Assembly: GCA_001600495.1 (NCBI GenBank)
Contig: BCKE01000089.1
Coordinates: 35,552 to 99,551 of the forward strand
DNA: 64,000 nt
Reading direction: 5' to 3'
Source: Pilasporangium apinafurcum
Lineage: Eukaryota; Oomycota; Peronosporomycetes; Pythiales; Pythiaceae
Each line of letters starts with the position of its first letter. The stretch's first letter is position 1. The translations under genes were made by a program, and so were the position numbers. The notes beneath the pieces were generated by a model that was not told where the DNA came from, did no database searches, and saw only the letters and a list, made by a program, of their open reading frames with translations. Positions 9,103 to 19,346 of the stretch are shown piece by piece.

Positions 9103-12100
9103 ATGATGTCCAGCAACGAGCGCCGTCGCAGCGATCCACCACCGCCGATGGTGCTCACGCCTATCATCAAGGACGCTGTGGTTTCGTCAAGTACAAAGGA
9201 TAGAAGCTCTAGTCTGTCACTACCCCCTCCTTCCCCTAGCGGGCATCGAAACAATAATCCGTCCTCGAGTATAACCCAAGGAATCGTCCAAGACCCGCGA
9301 CGGACGCAATCTGCGCATGATCTACTGAAACGAATGCCCAGTCAAACGAATAATCCTGCCAGTAGTAGCTCACCACGAAACAATGGTAATGAATCAGCGA
9401 ACACCTCTACCAGCACCAACAGTCGAACCAACACGTTTTTCGCTGCGATGGGAAACACGTTCTTCAACAACTTTGGCGGAGTGACATCGCCCACGAGAGA
9501 AACAGCACCGTGTATACCTGTAAAGGTACGATACGCGGACCCAGGACCACTGTATGTGGATTTATTTTCAAGACCTGATGGCAAAGGGGCGTACGTCAAG
9601 TCGTTTCGACGGAAACCCGACGGGAGCATGGGCACGGCCGAGGCGAATGGTCACGTGCGAGTGTTTGACGAGCTGTACGCAATCAATGACCTCGTGGTGA
9701 CGGATATGCTATTTACAGATATCGTACAAGCAGCCAAGACTTCGGCATTCCCCCTCGATTTAACGTTTCATTGTCGACAGGAACAGAAAAGTGGCCTTGC
9801 ATCACCAGCTAAAGGGTCGATTGGTACGAATTGGACACTCAAGTTTGGACAACTCATGGGCGAACGTACAGGCTCTTTTGACCGCAAGAATGAAACGGGC
9901 AGCAATGGGAGTGCGAGTGCAACCAACAGCACATCAAATAGCCCCACAAATCCATCGGAGAATGTATCAACGACGACACCAACAACACCTGGTAAGCATC
10001 ACCGTCCATGGGATACCGGTGCATTTGACAAAATGAAACACACAGGCACAGATGGTATGAAGAATTTGTTCCGTATGATGGGTGGAAAATCACGACCAGA
10101 AGACGATAAAGATGTCGTCAGCTCATGGTTTGACCACTTGGAACTCAAGCCAGTTGATGCAGGTACCAACGGTGATGTGTTTCATTCTACTCCAATTGAA
10201 GTGGTGACTACCGGTGGACGATCTATTGGGGTTCGAGACGAAGATGCAAGTGAATTTGCACTGACGTGGTACAGGAAGACACCCGATGGTAATCTCATTC
10301 TGATCAAAGGCGCCAAATCCGGGCGCTATTACCCGTCTGTCGACGATGGTGGTGCCATTCTGTCACTGCATTGCGAGTCGCTCCGCTTCCCAAATCTCGC
10401 CAAAGTGGTGAAGTTGTCATATCCATTAATACTCGATCCTGCGGTTGAAGATATGGTAGACGTGCTTCTGGATGCAGGAGCTGGGTCGTTTTCAGCGACA
10501 TTGGCTAGTAATGAATATGATAGCTTCCAGATCAAGATCAACGCGGAGCGTGTCATGCTCGTCAAGGTCTCTGAACAAGAAGATGAAAGTGGGACTGTAG
10601 TCAGCGTTACCTATAATCCGTACTTACAGGTCTTGCTGGATCCGTGTGATCAACTACGATTTACGTTAAAAGTTCAAGCATTGGGCGGCTTTCTTGGAAA
10701 CCGCCCAGGGGACACTTGCGATATGAAGAAAAGGCAGAATTTTGCCTCACTTTCCTGCTTCTTCCTCGTGGCGCCAAATCCACAACATCGCGATATACTT
10801 GCGCATCTAATTCGAAAGTTCCGTGTTAAAGTGATCTCACCTGACGAAGAAGAACAAGCACGCCGTGACGAATTGAACCTTTATGTGGATCCTGCCTTTG
10901 CGGCACTTGCTCCATTTGGTTCTCCTCCTGCAGGAGGAGCAAGTACCTTGTTATCTTCAGATGAGCATGGAACGAACTCCCCCAGTGGTGACACTTCGAC
11001 TGTGTCAACGACGCGCAGTTCATTTGGATCAACTCCATCAAATGGTGACAAGACACGCACACAGCGTCTTGTTAGTGAGACTCCAACCAACATGGCAAGC
11101 GGACGCTTTAGCGACTTCTTTGGGCTAGATCAAGCAAATGAGGATGAGAACATCCAGGCGACACACACTCTTAGTAAGCCGCCGAGCAGCTCATTTCTGC
11201 AGAGTCGATTGGTATCAAAGGACAAAGAGGTTGAAATGCTGCAAGAGAAGCTGGAAGCATTATCGGTACTGTTGAAGGCAACAGATCATGAGAAGGCGCA
11301 AATCCAAGCAGCACTAGAAGTGAAAGATAGGCGGATCGAACTGCAACAGGCGAAGATTCGGCAGTTTGATAAGCTGAAGACCCATTCTGATAATCAAGCC
11401 AGTGAGCTGAGGTATATGCAAAAGAAACTGGAAGAAGAGGAGCGACTGCACGCAGAATGCCGGCAAAAACTGAGTGATATGGTTGCTGCTCGAGAAGCTG
11501 TTAATTTCGAGGACAAATTGATCCAAACGGATGAATATGAGCGCTTAAGTGATGTTGGCAGTGATGAGTATTACTACCGAACATCTATTGTGAGTATTGA
11601 AGATTTGCAGCAGCAAGTGCAGCGGATACAGGCTGAACTGGGTCAGGCTCAAAATGAAAAGTTGACTGCCATCGCGGAACGCAATTCCTATCGAGCCAAA
11701 TCCATAGAGTTAGCGAAGGAGATGAAGAAGCTTGTTGGATCGAATCGCTCTTTGACCGATGTTGAAACGCAATTAGCTGATAGAAACAGTTTGGCATCGC
11801 AACTCGCTGTCACAAAAGCAGAAGTGAAACGCGCCACAGATGAGATGAAGGAGTATAAAGATGCTCTCGATTGTGTGATGAAGCAGCAGGGCATGGGCGA
11901 CAAGGACAAAGCTACGCAGCGTATCCTGAGTCAAAATTTGGAATTGCAACGGGTTATTCATCAACTGACGGACTCGTTAAACGAATCCAAAGAGCAGCTT
12001 GTTGCGACAAAGAAGATCAACAGTGCATTAGTGCAGAAGCTTCAGGATCTGCAACCTGACGCCCGTGGCAGCATCTTTGAATCACCTCCAATCTCCCCCA

Positions 12101-12240
12101 TGTCGGCGTGCGACGAACCGACGTTCTCAGATAGCGACGACGACGACGAAGATGATCATGATGACAACGACGAAGAGGAACAGAAGATGGCAGGACCGAC
12201 CGCAAGAGCAGTTCTTGATGTTGGGCTTACATCGATTTAA
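9103..12240 (+). CDS. Large scaffold-like protein: PDZ-like, A9/Ig-like region, long coiled coil, acidic tail
   Basis: Protein of 1045 residues from the ATG at 9103. The frame extends upstream only through a probable splice acceptor and a GTG, so I exclude that part. Residues of about 1-120 are Ser/Asn/Pro-rich. A PDZ-like fold follows (about 130-225, including GPLYVDLFSR and ELYAINDLVVTDM). The segment at about 340-430 has the pattern of AIR9/A9-type repeats (FALTWYRKTPDGNLILIKGA, then a YxPxxDDGG motif). It is followed by a PH-like block ending in DILAHLIRKFRVKVISP. From about 700 to 995 it is heptad-rich coiled coil, and it ends in an acidic DSDDDDEDDHDDNDEEE tail. AIR9 proteins bind microtubules in plants. 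A cytoskeletal scaffold is a guess here; no enzymatic domain is visible. Confidence 0.7.
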   Translation: MMSSNERRRSDPPPPMVLTPIIKDAVVSSSTKDRSSSLSLPPPSPSGHRNNNPSSSITQGIVQDPRRTQSAHDLLKRMPSQTNNPASSSSPRNNGNESANTSTSTNSRTNTFFAAMGNTFFNNFGGVTSPTRETAPCIPVKVRYADPGPLYVDLFSRPDGKGAYVKSFRRKPDGSMGTAEANGHVRVFDELYAINDLVVTDMLFTDIVQAAKTSAFPLDLTFHCRQEQKSGLASPAKGSIGTNWTLKFGQLMGERTGSFDRKNETGSNGSASATNSTSNSPTNPSENVSTTTPTTPGKHHRPWDTGAFDKMKHTGTDGMKNLFRMMGGKSRPEDDKDVVSSWFDHLELKPVDAGTNGDVFHSTPIEVVTTGGRSIGVRDEDASEFALTWYRKTPDGNLILIKGAKSGRYYPSVDDGGAILSLHCESLRFPNLAKVVKLSYPLILDPAVEDMVDVLLDAGAGSFSATLASNEYDSFQIKINAERVMLVKVSEQEDESGTVVSVTYNPYLQVLLDPCDQLRFTLKVQALGGFLGNRPGDTCDMKKRQNFASLSCFFLVAPNPQHRDILAHLIRKFRVKVISPDEEEQARRDELNLYVDPAFAALAPFGSPPAGGASTLLSSDEHGTNSPSGDTSTVSTTRSSFGSTPSNGDKTRTQRLVSETPTNMASGRFSDFFGLDQANEDENIQATHTLSKPPSSSFLQSRLVSKDKEVEMLQEKLEALSVLLKATDHEKAQIQAALEVKDRRIELQQAKIRQFDKLKTHSDNQASELRYMQKKLEEEERLHAECRQKLSDMVAAREAVNFEDKLIQTDEYERLSDVGSDEYYYRTSIVSIEDLQQQVQRIQAELGQAQNEKLTAIAERNSYRAKSIELAKEMKKLVGSNRSLTDVETQLADRNSLASQLAVTKAEVKRATDEMKEYKDALDCVMKQQGMGDKDKATQRILSQNLELQRVIHQLTDSLNESKEQLVATKKINSALVQKLQDLQPDARGSIFESPPISPMSACDEPTFSDSDDDDEDDHDDNDEEEQKMAGPTARAVLDVGLTSI

Positions 12241-12361
12241 CTAGGTTACTCCAACTCGCTTCGCGAGTTGCGCATACCAACTGGCTACACCTAGAATACG
12301 GGCTGTACCGTGTGAGCAGGTTCAAGTCCGAAGACCCCGAGCTCACGCTTTTTTTGCGCTT
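12241..12361 (-). ncRNA. Candidate Fanzor guide-RNA (omega/fRNA-like) region
   Basis: This lies directly downstream of the Fanzor stop codon, where TnpB and Fanzor systems encode the guide scaffold. Two structures are visible. The first is a perfect 8-bp hairpin with a three-base loop, CAACTCGC-TTC-GCGAGTTG, at 12252-12270. The second is a nested stem, GTGAGC at 12312-12317 pairing with GCTCAC at 12341-12346. It encloses an inner stem with a cUUCGg-type loop on the minus strand (GGGTC-TTCG-GACTT). A T7 run at 12349-12355 on the plus strand and a GGTTCAAGTCC box at 12319-12329 mean a plus-strand transcript is also possible. No transcription evidence exists, so this is positional and structural inference. 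Confidence 0.35.
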
Positions 12362-14605
12362 CTACGACTCACTTGATTCTCGTTGCAAGTACTCTGGTCT
12401 TGCTCGATTGTTGAAAAGTTCTGTCGTCACGCGTATAATATTCAGTGAAGCGTTCACGTCGCGATCCCAAAACGTCTTGCATTCACTGGATTCACAGTGC
12501 AAAACGGATCGAGATTCAATTGTGCCATCGAGAATGCCGTTGGCCATTTTCGGGAAGACTACCTTCGAAAGTTCAGCGTGACAGTGGAAACATCGCTTGC
12601 TTGTACGAAAGTCGTCGACGGAACGAACAGTAGCGCGCTTTGCCAATTCCTTCTTGAGCCCTTTGACGGGTCCGGTACCGTGGCCCTTGATGCCATCACG
12701 ACAACTCCAGTGTCCAAAACCGACCAACGTGTCCTTGCTCGCAACGGGTACAATGCGTTCCGCCACGTGACTCAACGCCTTAGCCTTGTACACGTACTGG
12801 CAGAAGCGCCACTTCCGGAAAGCATGGTGTGAGCAAAAATCAATAAGTCAGTTGATGTGTGCCCATACGAACTTGAGACGCTCAAAGTATCATGAAGAGG
12901 ATGCGGTTTTGAAAGAGGGCATGCCATGCATCAGGGTTCCATACGTAACTTCATGTTGTTTGATACCTTCATTCCAAGCGCGAACTCTGTTGAATCCAGC
13001 AAGATGACGATACTCGCGAGTCGAGATCTGCGTGATGGCGTACATGTCGAGCAATTGATGACCACGACTGCGTTTTCCATTCGTACGTTGTAGATGAACC
13101 CTTCATGTCACCGGTCCAGCCGATTTACGTCTCTTCCGTCGTAGGAGTCTCTTCTTCCTGCATCGAGATGGACGTTTCCGCGTAGCTGCAACTCGCTTCT
13201 TCTTCCGAAATCGAAAAAATTGCCGCGGGCGAAACCTGTCGTCTTCCAACATTTGGACAGTGGCAGTTGTGCACAGTGCACGCATGCCGGGATCAGTTCC
13301 AATGATCTTGGTTGCGCAGAAATTTCGTGTGATCTTCGGGTCGAACTCCTTCTTGGACAAATAAGGGTTCTCTCCACCGATAACATCTCGCTTGCGCAAG
13401 ACGGACACATCGTATCCGTTGGTCGTAATGTAGTGCCCAAATTTCCATCTCCCGGTCTCGAACTTGGAAATATCAAAGTACTCTCGCCAGAGATCATCAC
13501 GAAATAGCTGGAACTCCTTATTCGAAGGCACCTTCAACCCACGCTTTCCTTTCACCAAAAATTTCTTGAACGGGTCACGATCGACTCGCTTTTCTTGCTT
13601 GAGCTGTTAATGAATTCGGGACCACATCTGATGGAGAACGGAAGAGTCGATCGCGATATGTGCGGGAATAAATGACGTTACCACAGGAAATAGAGAGAAA
13701 ACACGGTTGTCCTTGATGTTGGGCTCTTTATCTTGACGACTCTCCATGTACACCAGCATCTCGTACAGCTTGACGATAAAATACGTGAGATCACGTTCAA
13801 TGTTGTCGATCGCTGGCTCCTTTCCCAACCATTCTCGTACCATCATCGCAATTTCACGTCTGGGTCCCCACTGCTGAAATGCTTCACGAATCAAAATGTG
13901 CACGATTTCCTTCGTCGGTTGGTCGTAGCGCAACTTGACATACCGGGAGAGACGGCGGTAGAAATGCAAAACAATCATATTGTGCGCGTTCGCCTTCATC
14001 TGCATGCTGAGTGCGCTTTTGGACCTTTCTTAGTTCATGATAGTTGGACGTTGATACCCAGCTTGTCTCTCGCGCTCTTGTCGGAAGAGACTAATGCTCT
14101 CGTTGAACGCGATATCTTCATCCTTAGATGGAATAAACTGGTTGATCCCGATGCCAGAAATACAACGATTGAGGAAGTTGATATCAAACGGGGGAAGGTG
14201 GTCAATGCGCTTGTTTTGGTCGGGATCGTCACGACTCTCCAGACACCGCAAGAGATGAAAGTTGATAAGATGCCACGCTTCCATCTGGATCTGTCGTAGT
14301 ATGCGCACGCTTCGTTCAATCTCGTCCTTGATCAATTGCTGCTGCGGTCGCTTGTTCAAGTCTTTGACGAAGAGCTGGCGAAGCATGCACTTGATGGCAG
14401 ACATCTCATTATCGTGAATTGCCATTTTCCGGAACTGCGCACAGAGCTTGTTAAAATCCGTTTCCTTGCGTTTGGCATCACGTTGCTCTTGTCTCGAGAG
14501 TGTGCGAGTGCGCTTGGTGTCGTTTTCAGTATCCGTGTCTTCATGTTGCGAGTCCGGTCCAGGATCATAGGGGGCTCCCTGCGATCGAGAACGCTTTGAC
14601 GCCAT
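12362..14605 (-). pseudogene. Fanzor nuclease (eukaryotic TnpB homologue), decayed
   Basis: One reading frame of about 747 codons runs from the ATG at 14605 to 12362. It is interrupted by five in-frame stops (14030-14032 TAA, 13607-13609 TAA, 13103-13105 TGA, and two TGA near 12892 and 12856) with no frameshift. The N-terminus is basic and helical. The RuvC-I motif is KIIGTDPGMRALCTTAT. Later come VGFGHWSCRDGIKG and RSVDDFRTSKRCFHC, then a four-cysteine zinc finger (CFHC..HCESSEC) and RuvC-III FWDRDVNASLNII. All three regions match Fanzor/TnpB RNA-guided DNA nucleases. The second acidic site reads VDDFRTSK, where I recall Glu as usual. Because the frame is otherwise intact, inactivation looks recent. 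Readthrough or stop-codon recoding is not excluded but unlikely. Confidence 0.88.
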
Positions 14606-15087
14606 GGTGGCGAATTGTCGAATGACATACCAGTAAAAAAATTCCCCATACTGGTTGCAAAGACACACCTGCAGTTGGTTATACTGAAAATAAGATTTCG
14701 AGGTAATTCGTTTGTCAGGTTTTCTAGTCAGTATGACAGGTTTGGCCAGACGGACAAAATGGATAGTGAATCTCATACGTTTCCCGTACGGACGGACAGC
14801 TTGCGAAAATAAAATAAGTGAAATGCCTTGTTATTTAACGGAAAATAATGATGTTATGAGCCTGTGCTTGGCTGGATTTATTAAACCTTTTAAAACAGAT
14901 TCTAACCGTTACAAGCCAAAAAATCATTTAAAAGAGGGTATCTGTTCTGATTTTCATCGTTGTTTCAGGTTAACCTAGCAGGAATATCAGGCAAAAAGAA
15001 TCCACCCAGTCGCGGAACGGACGGATTGATCACACACGTATATCTCCATCAATCAGTTGGGTAGCTCTTTACAATTAGCGGCGCTGC
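14606..15087. other. Intergenic; 5' flank of Fanzor and of the protease gene
   Basis: The Fanzor frame stays open about 170 bases upstream of its ATG, without conserved content. The rest is AT-rich with no recognisable gene. The TAACCTAG end candidate lies at 14971-14978. Confidence 0.4.
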
Positions 15088-16897
15088 ATGAAAATGAAGT
15101 ATTTTTACATCGTATCTGCGTTGGTGACGGCTGTAAGCTTGTCGGTCAGTGGAAAAGTCGCTGATGCGCAGCATTCACGTCTGGACCAGACACGCCATCT
15201 CACGGAAATGTTGGCGATGCAATCTGAGAACATGACGGATGTGGAGCGAATCGACGCCTACGAGATGATCATGACGAGTCGGGAAACTCGGACACGACGC
15301 CGCGTACAAGTAGGGCCGCCGCGGCGGTCAATGGAGTCACGCGCGATGGCGATTGCGAAGGCGGCGCAACTGCAACGCGAGCACAATAAGCTGTTTGAGA
15401 ACGGCGAGCGCTCATATTTCATGGCGTGGAATGAACTGAGTGATCTGAGCGACGAGGAATACCGGTCATTTCTGCGCGCACAACCAAAATCCTTGCACAG
15501 CTCGACCACGAAGAAGACACGGCGATTGGAGCAAATGCGTAGTGATGCTGTGACTGCCACAGAAGCTTCTGCCACTGCAGATACGAATACGTCCGCGATT
15601 CCAAAGAATCTCAATTGGGTCGAAGTTAAAGGAGGTAAATACATGACCCCGATCAAGAATCAGGGAACGTGTGGAAGCTGTTGGGCTTTTTCAGGTACGG
15701 GCGATTAGACAATCATTGTTAGCACCATGAACTGCCGTTATCGTATCTAACAACATCGCTATGCTATTATATATTAGGTATCACCGTCATCGAAAGTCGC
15801 TTTGCAATTGAAAATGATGTACAAGCGGTAAGCAAGCTTTGCATGATCTTGATTGTCTTTATAATTACAGCATAGCTCACAGAGCGATGATAAATATCAG
15901 TCTCCATTGAGCGTTGAGCAAGTGCTTGGTTGCTCGTCACAATTGGACCATATTACTAGTAAATATTCGAAAGACATAATCGCTTCGTCTGAGGGATGCG
16001 ATGGTGGGATGTCATTCCTCACGTACGAGTACATGAGCCGATTGAGTCCACATGGCATCGTCTGTGCGGCTAGTTATCCCTACGTGATGGACACTGGGGC
16101 AAGGGATTCGTTTTGCAAATCGCTTGATACCAGTGCTGTTGCTGTGAAATGGGAAGCCAATGTGTCCGACTACATCGGTGTCGAGGAGAATGTAAGTTAT
16201 TATTGACCAAAGACATATGAGAAAGACACATATCTCTGATTTTGGATTTTTTGTTTGTGGTCAACAATAGAATGAAGACGCGTTGCTCCGTGCTGTTATG
16301 TCTGGGCCAGTGTCGACCAATCTCGATTCATCAGGTGATGGTTTTAAACAATATGGTGGAGGGATCTACGACGCGCTCGACTGTTCCAGCGATGGAGAAA
16401 CTGTTGACCACGCTGTGGTCGTTGTGGGTTTTGGTGAGACGGATGAAGGAGACAAGTACTGGATCATCCGTAATACGTGGGGGACTATGTGGGGTGAAGA
16501 TGGCCATATGCGCATCACTCGTGATGGTGGTTTCACTTCCGGCCCCTGCAACCTGTATCTCCACTCATCCTATCCTGTAAAGCTCGCTTCGGACTCATCT
16601 TCCGCAGACGTCAATGACGGAGCCACTTGTTCCGTCCCGACGGGCACTTTCGAGGCTTTATCAGTGTCGAAACTTCTCAGCTTAGGTGCATGGCAATGCC
16701 TGTTGCTGATCTGCAGCTCGTTGGTGTGCCTCTGCGTCGGTATCGTGTTCTACTACATGACCGAAAACGTCCATAATCGGAAAGAAGCAGCGGGGCAAGT
16801 CCAGTATGAAGATAACTACAAGCGATGGATTCTACCCTCCCGTGAGCAGCTTGCAGTTGTTTTGGCGCGTCGTGGTGGCAGCTCGGCTCAAGTATAG
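15088..16897 (+). CDS. Papain-family (C1A) cysteine protease with C-terminal membrane anchor
   Basis: Four exons: 15088-15694, 15778-15827, 15871-16191 and 16271-16897. All have GT..AG borders and give 534 residues. A signal peptide (about 1-27) is followed by an I29-like propeptide (FMAWNELSDLSDEEYRSFL). The catalytic cysteine is in KNQGTCGSCWAFSG, the histidine in VDHAVVVVGFG and the asparagine in YWIIRNTWGTMWGEDG, so the triad is complete. After the protease domain a hydrophobic segment (WQCLLLICSSLVCLCVGIVF) forms one membrane span with a short basic cytoplasmic tail. It is probably active on the cell surface or in the endolysosomal lumen. Phytopathogenic oomycetes secrete related proteases; the anchor makes a freely secreted role less likely. 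Confidence 0.88.
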
Positions 16898-17138
16898 AAA
16901 CTAGTTGGACTTTGTGAACCATGTTATAGCATAAAATACAATAACAAAACACTGACAAACGCCTGTTGTTACAATAGGATATACTTATATTATCAACCAA
17001 CGCGACAACCATTGCTGCAGTCCAGGCAAAATTGCCAACGAATACACCATTTGTTTGCTATCATGACACTGTTGTGTCATCAGTCTCTGTCGCCTGCTGA
17101 CTATGAAACATACACGTTTTCCTTCCTTCCTCTCTAAA

Positions 17139-18834
17139 TTAAATCATCACATCCGAATTGTTGGATTGTTCCGAACTGTATCGTTGCATGTCTTCTGGAT
17201 GTCGTCCATCTTCACCAAGTGACAGAGACGTCATTTGGCTAGTGACTGCACCATCCGATGGTATGTAGTTCTCCTGGATAAGCGAGTTTGTTGTAGTCGT
17301 AGATGTAGATGGTGACACACCCTCTACATGAATTTGAGCGAGTTGAGGAATTACGCAATTCCATTCATCTTCCACCTGCAACAACACATCACACACACAC
17401 AAAAAAACTGTCGTCATTTTTCCATATGAAGATAGGGACACTATGGCTTCTGTGGAGTGCGCACACCTTTTTGCTGTATTCAATCTGGATTTGAATGTAA
17501 TCCAAGATGATCCGTTTGAAATCCGCCAGTTTTTCTTGCTTGAAGCGTTCCACCTGTACAACAAAAGCAAAAGTTCAAATCATGTCGCCTTCATCCAGGA
17601 ATCAAAATATGTCAGTATATAGACGCACCTCTCGCATGACACGTTCCGTGACGATATCATACTCCAATTTGGTGTCGTCCACGCGCTGTTGCGCCTTATT
17701 CACATCATTTTCGGCAAGCTGAAGTTTCTCGTCAGACGAGCTCTTGTGCTTGAGCAATTTATTCACAATGGCTGTCTTTGCCTCCAGATCTGCGACCGCT
17801 GCTCCGTACGTCGCACGAACTTCATTGCGCTTCTGCAACGCTGCCTTCACAGCACCAACCAGGCGAATGTAGTCAAAAATAGGTTCTTCAAAGTTCATCG
17901 CCTCTTTTTCAGCATGTTCTGCCGCTAGAATCGACAATTTGTCGGCACAATGGCCGATATGACTCAGACCTTCCTGCAACGATGGATTATCTTCTGTTTT
18001 GCCCAGTAGTGTAAATGCCACGCCAAATTCGAAAAGCCCATCAGCAATTTCACGAGCGCGCTTCGTGAGTCCGTGCGCGTGTTTGTGAAGCCCTGTCATG
18101 ATCGGTTCCAGACCATCAATGTAAGCCATCATCTCTTCCACTTCTACGTCGGCTGGCGTTTTCTCGAGGTTTGTGTTGGTTGTGCCCAGTGTGGATGAGA
18201 TCGTGTTGACCGTATCATCAATCCACTGGAAAATCGAACCACGTGCGCCTTTTGTAACAGTGTTCTTTGGATCGATCTTAAAAGCTTGCAACGCTTCATC
18301 ACTCGCCTCCAAAAACGTCGTCAAGTGGTCACTGTGCTGCAATTCCGGATGCAAACAGCACCGATGCAGAAACACCTGCAGCGCCCGACGGCGTGATTCA
18401 ATAAACTCAGGCGAGAAACGTCCAACGAGCAATTTTTCCGGTAAAGGTGGCACCACCACGCCCGGATACATGGCGTAGAGGTTCCCATGCAGCCACACAA
18501 AGTCACTGTATCGACGGATGACCGAAAACGATGATTTGGAGAACTGTGGTCGGTCAGTGACCGTGCTGATCTTGTATGAGATGTAGGCGTTCATACCCTC
18601 ACCTTGCTTGACCGGCTCGCTGACTGTAATTTGCAGAAATGAGTCATTTGCGATGCTTTCGCTGGCGCTCGGCTGATGATGGTGCTGGTGCGCCTGGAAC
18701 GTGCTGGTGTGGGCGTCAAAAAACGCTGACTCTGCAGCCGAACCGGCATAACTTGCGTCCAGGTTGCGATTCGTGTAGTCCACGTTCACCCACTTACCAT
18801 TTCGCCCTTCCATATTGCTTTGCTGTGTATACAT
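17139..18834 (-). CDS. PX-BAR sorting nexin (SNX1/Vps5-like)
   Basis: Three exons on the minus strand, 18834-17629, 17553-17467 and 17375-17139, give 509 residues. A PX domain occupies about residues 65-185 (ITVSEPVKQGEG; SVIRRYSDFVWLHGNL; PPLPEKLLVGRFSPEFIESR). It includes the RRYSDF and PPLPEK motifs that contact phosphoinositide. A helical BAR region follows (about 225-440), then a polar Ser/Thr-rich tail. Family members bind PI3P on endosomes and tubulate membrane for retromer-dependent recycling. The C-terminal tail beyond the BAR domain is longer than in yeast Vps5. The gene is divergent from the 5-phosphatase gene at 19347, which also acts in phosphoinositide metabolism. Confidence 0.88.
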
Positions 18835-19346
18835 GCTATCAAGAGGGAGAGAAACGAATAGGATGTGGCTGATCCTTGTAGCTCTTCTTTGTTGTGGTCG
18901 ATTCTTCTGTTCTTCTCTTCTTCGTTTACTTCTCTTGCAGACAGACTAAGTACGATTTAAGTACTATTTAAGTACGCTTTAAGTACGGTCTGTTTGGAAG
19001 TATCTCCCAAAATTATACGCAAGGACAAATCACCTTATTTTAGGATTCAGAAGTACTTAGCTTCAACATGAATACTTAATCAAGAGTAATAAAAGTTGAC
19101 AGTTTCATTTTAACACCATCACTCCTGCATAACGCCATTTTGGGAACAAAAGACAAGGAAACTGTGCTGAACGGACGCGCGCCAGAGAGAGCGAGAAGAA
19201 CGAGCAAGAAAAGAGAGATCGCCGTATCGACAGGCCAGACGGGGGATTTACAGGCGTGGATATGTATGTATACATATGTCTGTGTGGAAATCACTGGAAT
19301 AGCTGTTTGATTATCTGATCGTCTTTTTTTTCCGAATATAGAAACC
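18835..19346. promoter_or_regulatory. Divergent promoter region between sorting nexin and 5-phosphatase
   Basis: About 510 bases without a gene. It contains an 11-base tandem repeat at 18948-18991. A pyrimidine run ending in TATAG just before the ATG at 19347 suggests a leader-intron acceptor for the plus-strand gene. No TATA box was recognised. Confidence 0.4.
18948..18991. repeat. 11-base tandem repeat AAGTACGNTTT, about four copies
   Basis: Successive units are AAGTACGATTT, AAGTACTATTT, AAGTACGCTTT and AAGTACGGTCT. The array is bracketed by CAGAC and GTCTG, an inverted pair. It lies 114 bases upstream of the sorting nexin ATG, so binding by a regulatory factor is possible, but simple tandem duplication is enough to explain it. 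Confidence 0.8.

Larger units (their letters stand above)
12241..14978. mobile_element. Fanzor-bearing element (proposed limits)
   Basis: The region carries one minus-strand Fanzor gene (12362-14605) plus a structured 3' flank. The proposed ends are an eight-base inverted match, CTAGGTTA at 12241-12248 and TAACCTAG at 14971-14978. Such a short match may be chance, and no target-site duplication is visible. The left limit falls directly after the stop codon of the upstream host gene, so insertion just behind that gene is plausible. No other transposase gene lies inside. Eukaryotic TnpB homologues (Fanzor) are known from oomycete transposons. Confidence 0.5.

Noticed and set aside
12300-12361. 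tRNA-like reading of the plus strand near the Fanzor flank
   Set aside because: GGTTCAAGTCC resembles a B box, but no T stem, acceptor stem or A box forms around it.
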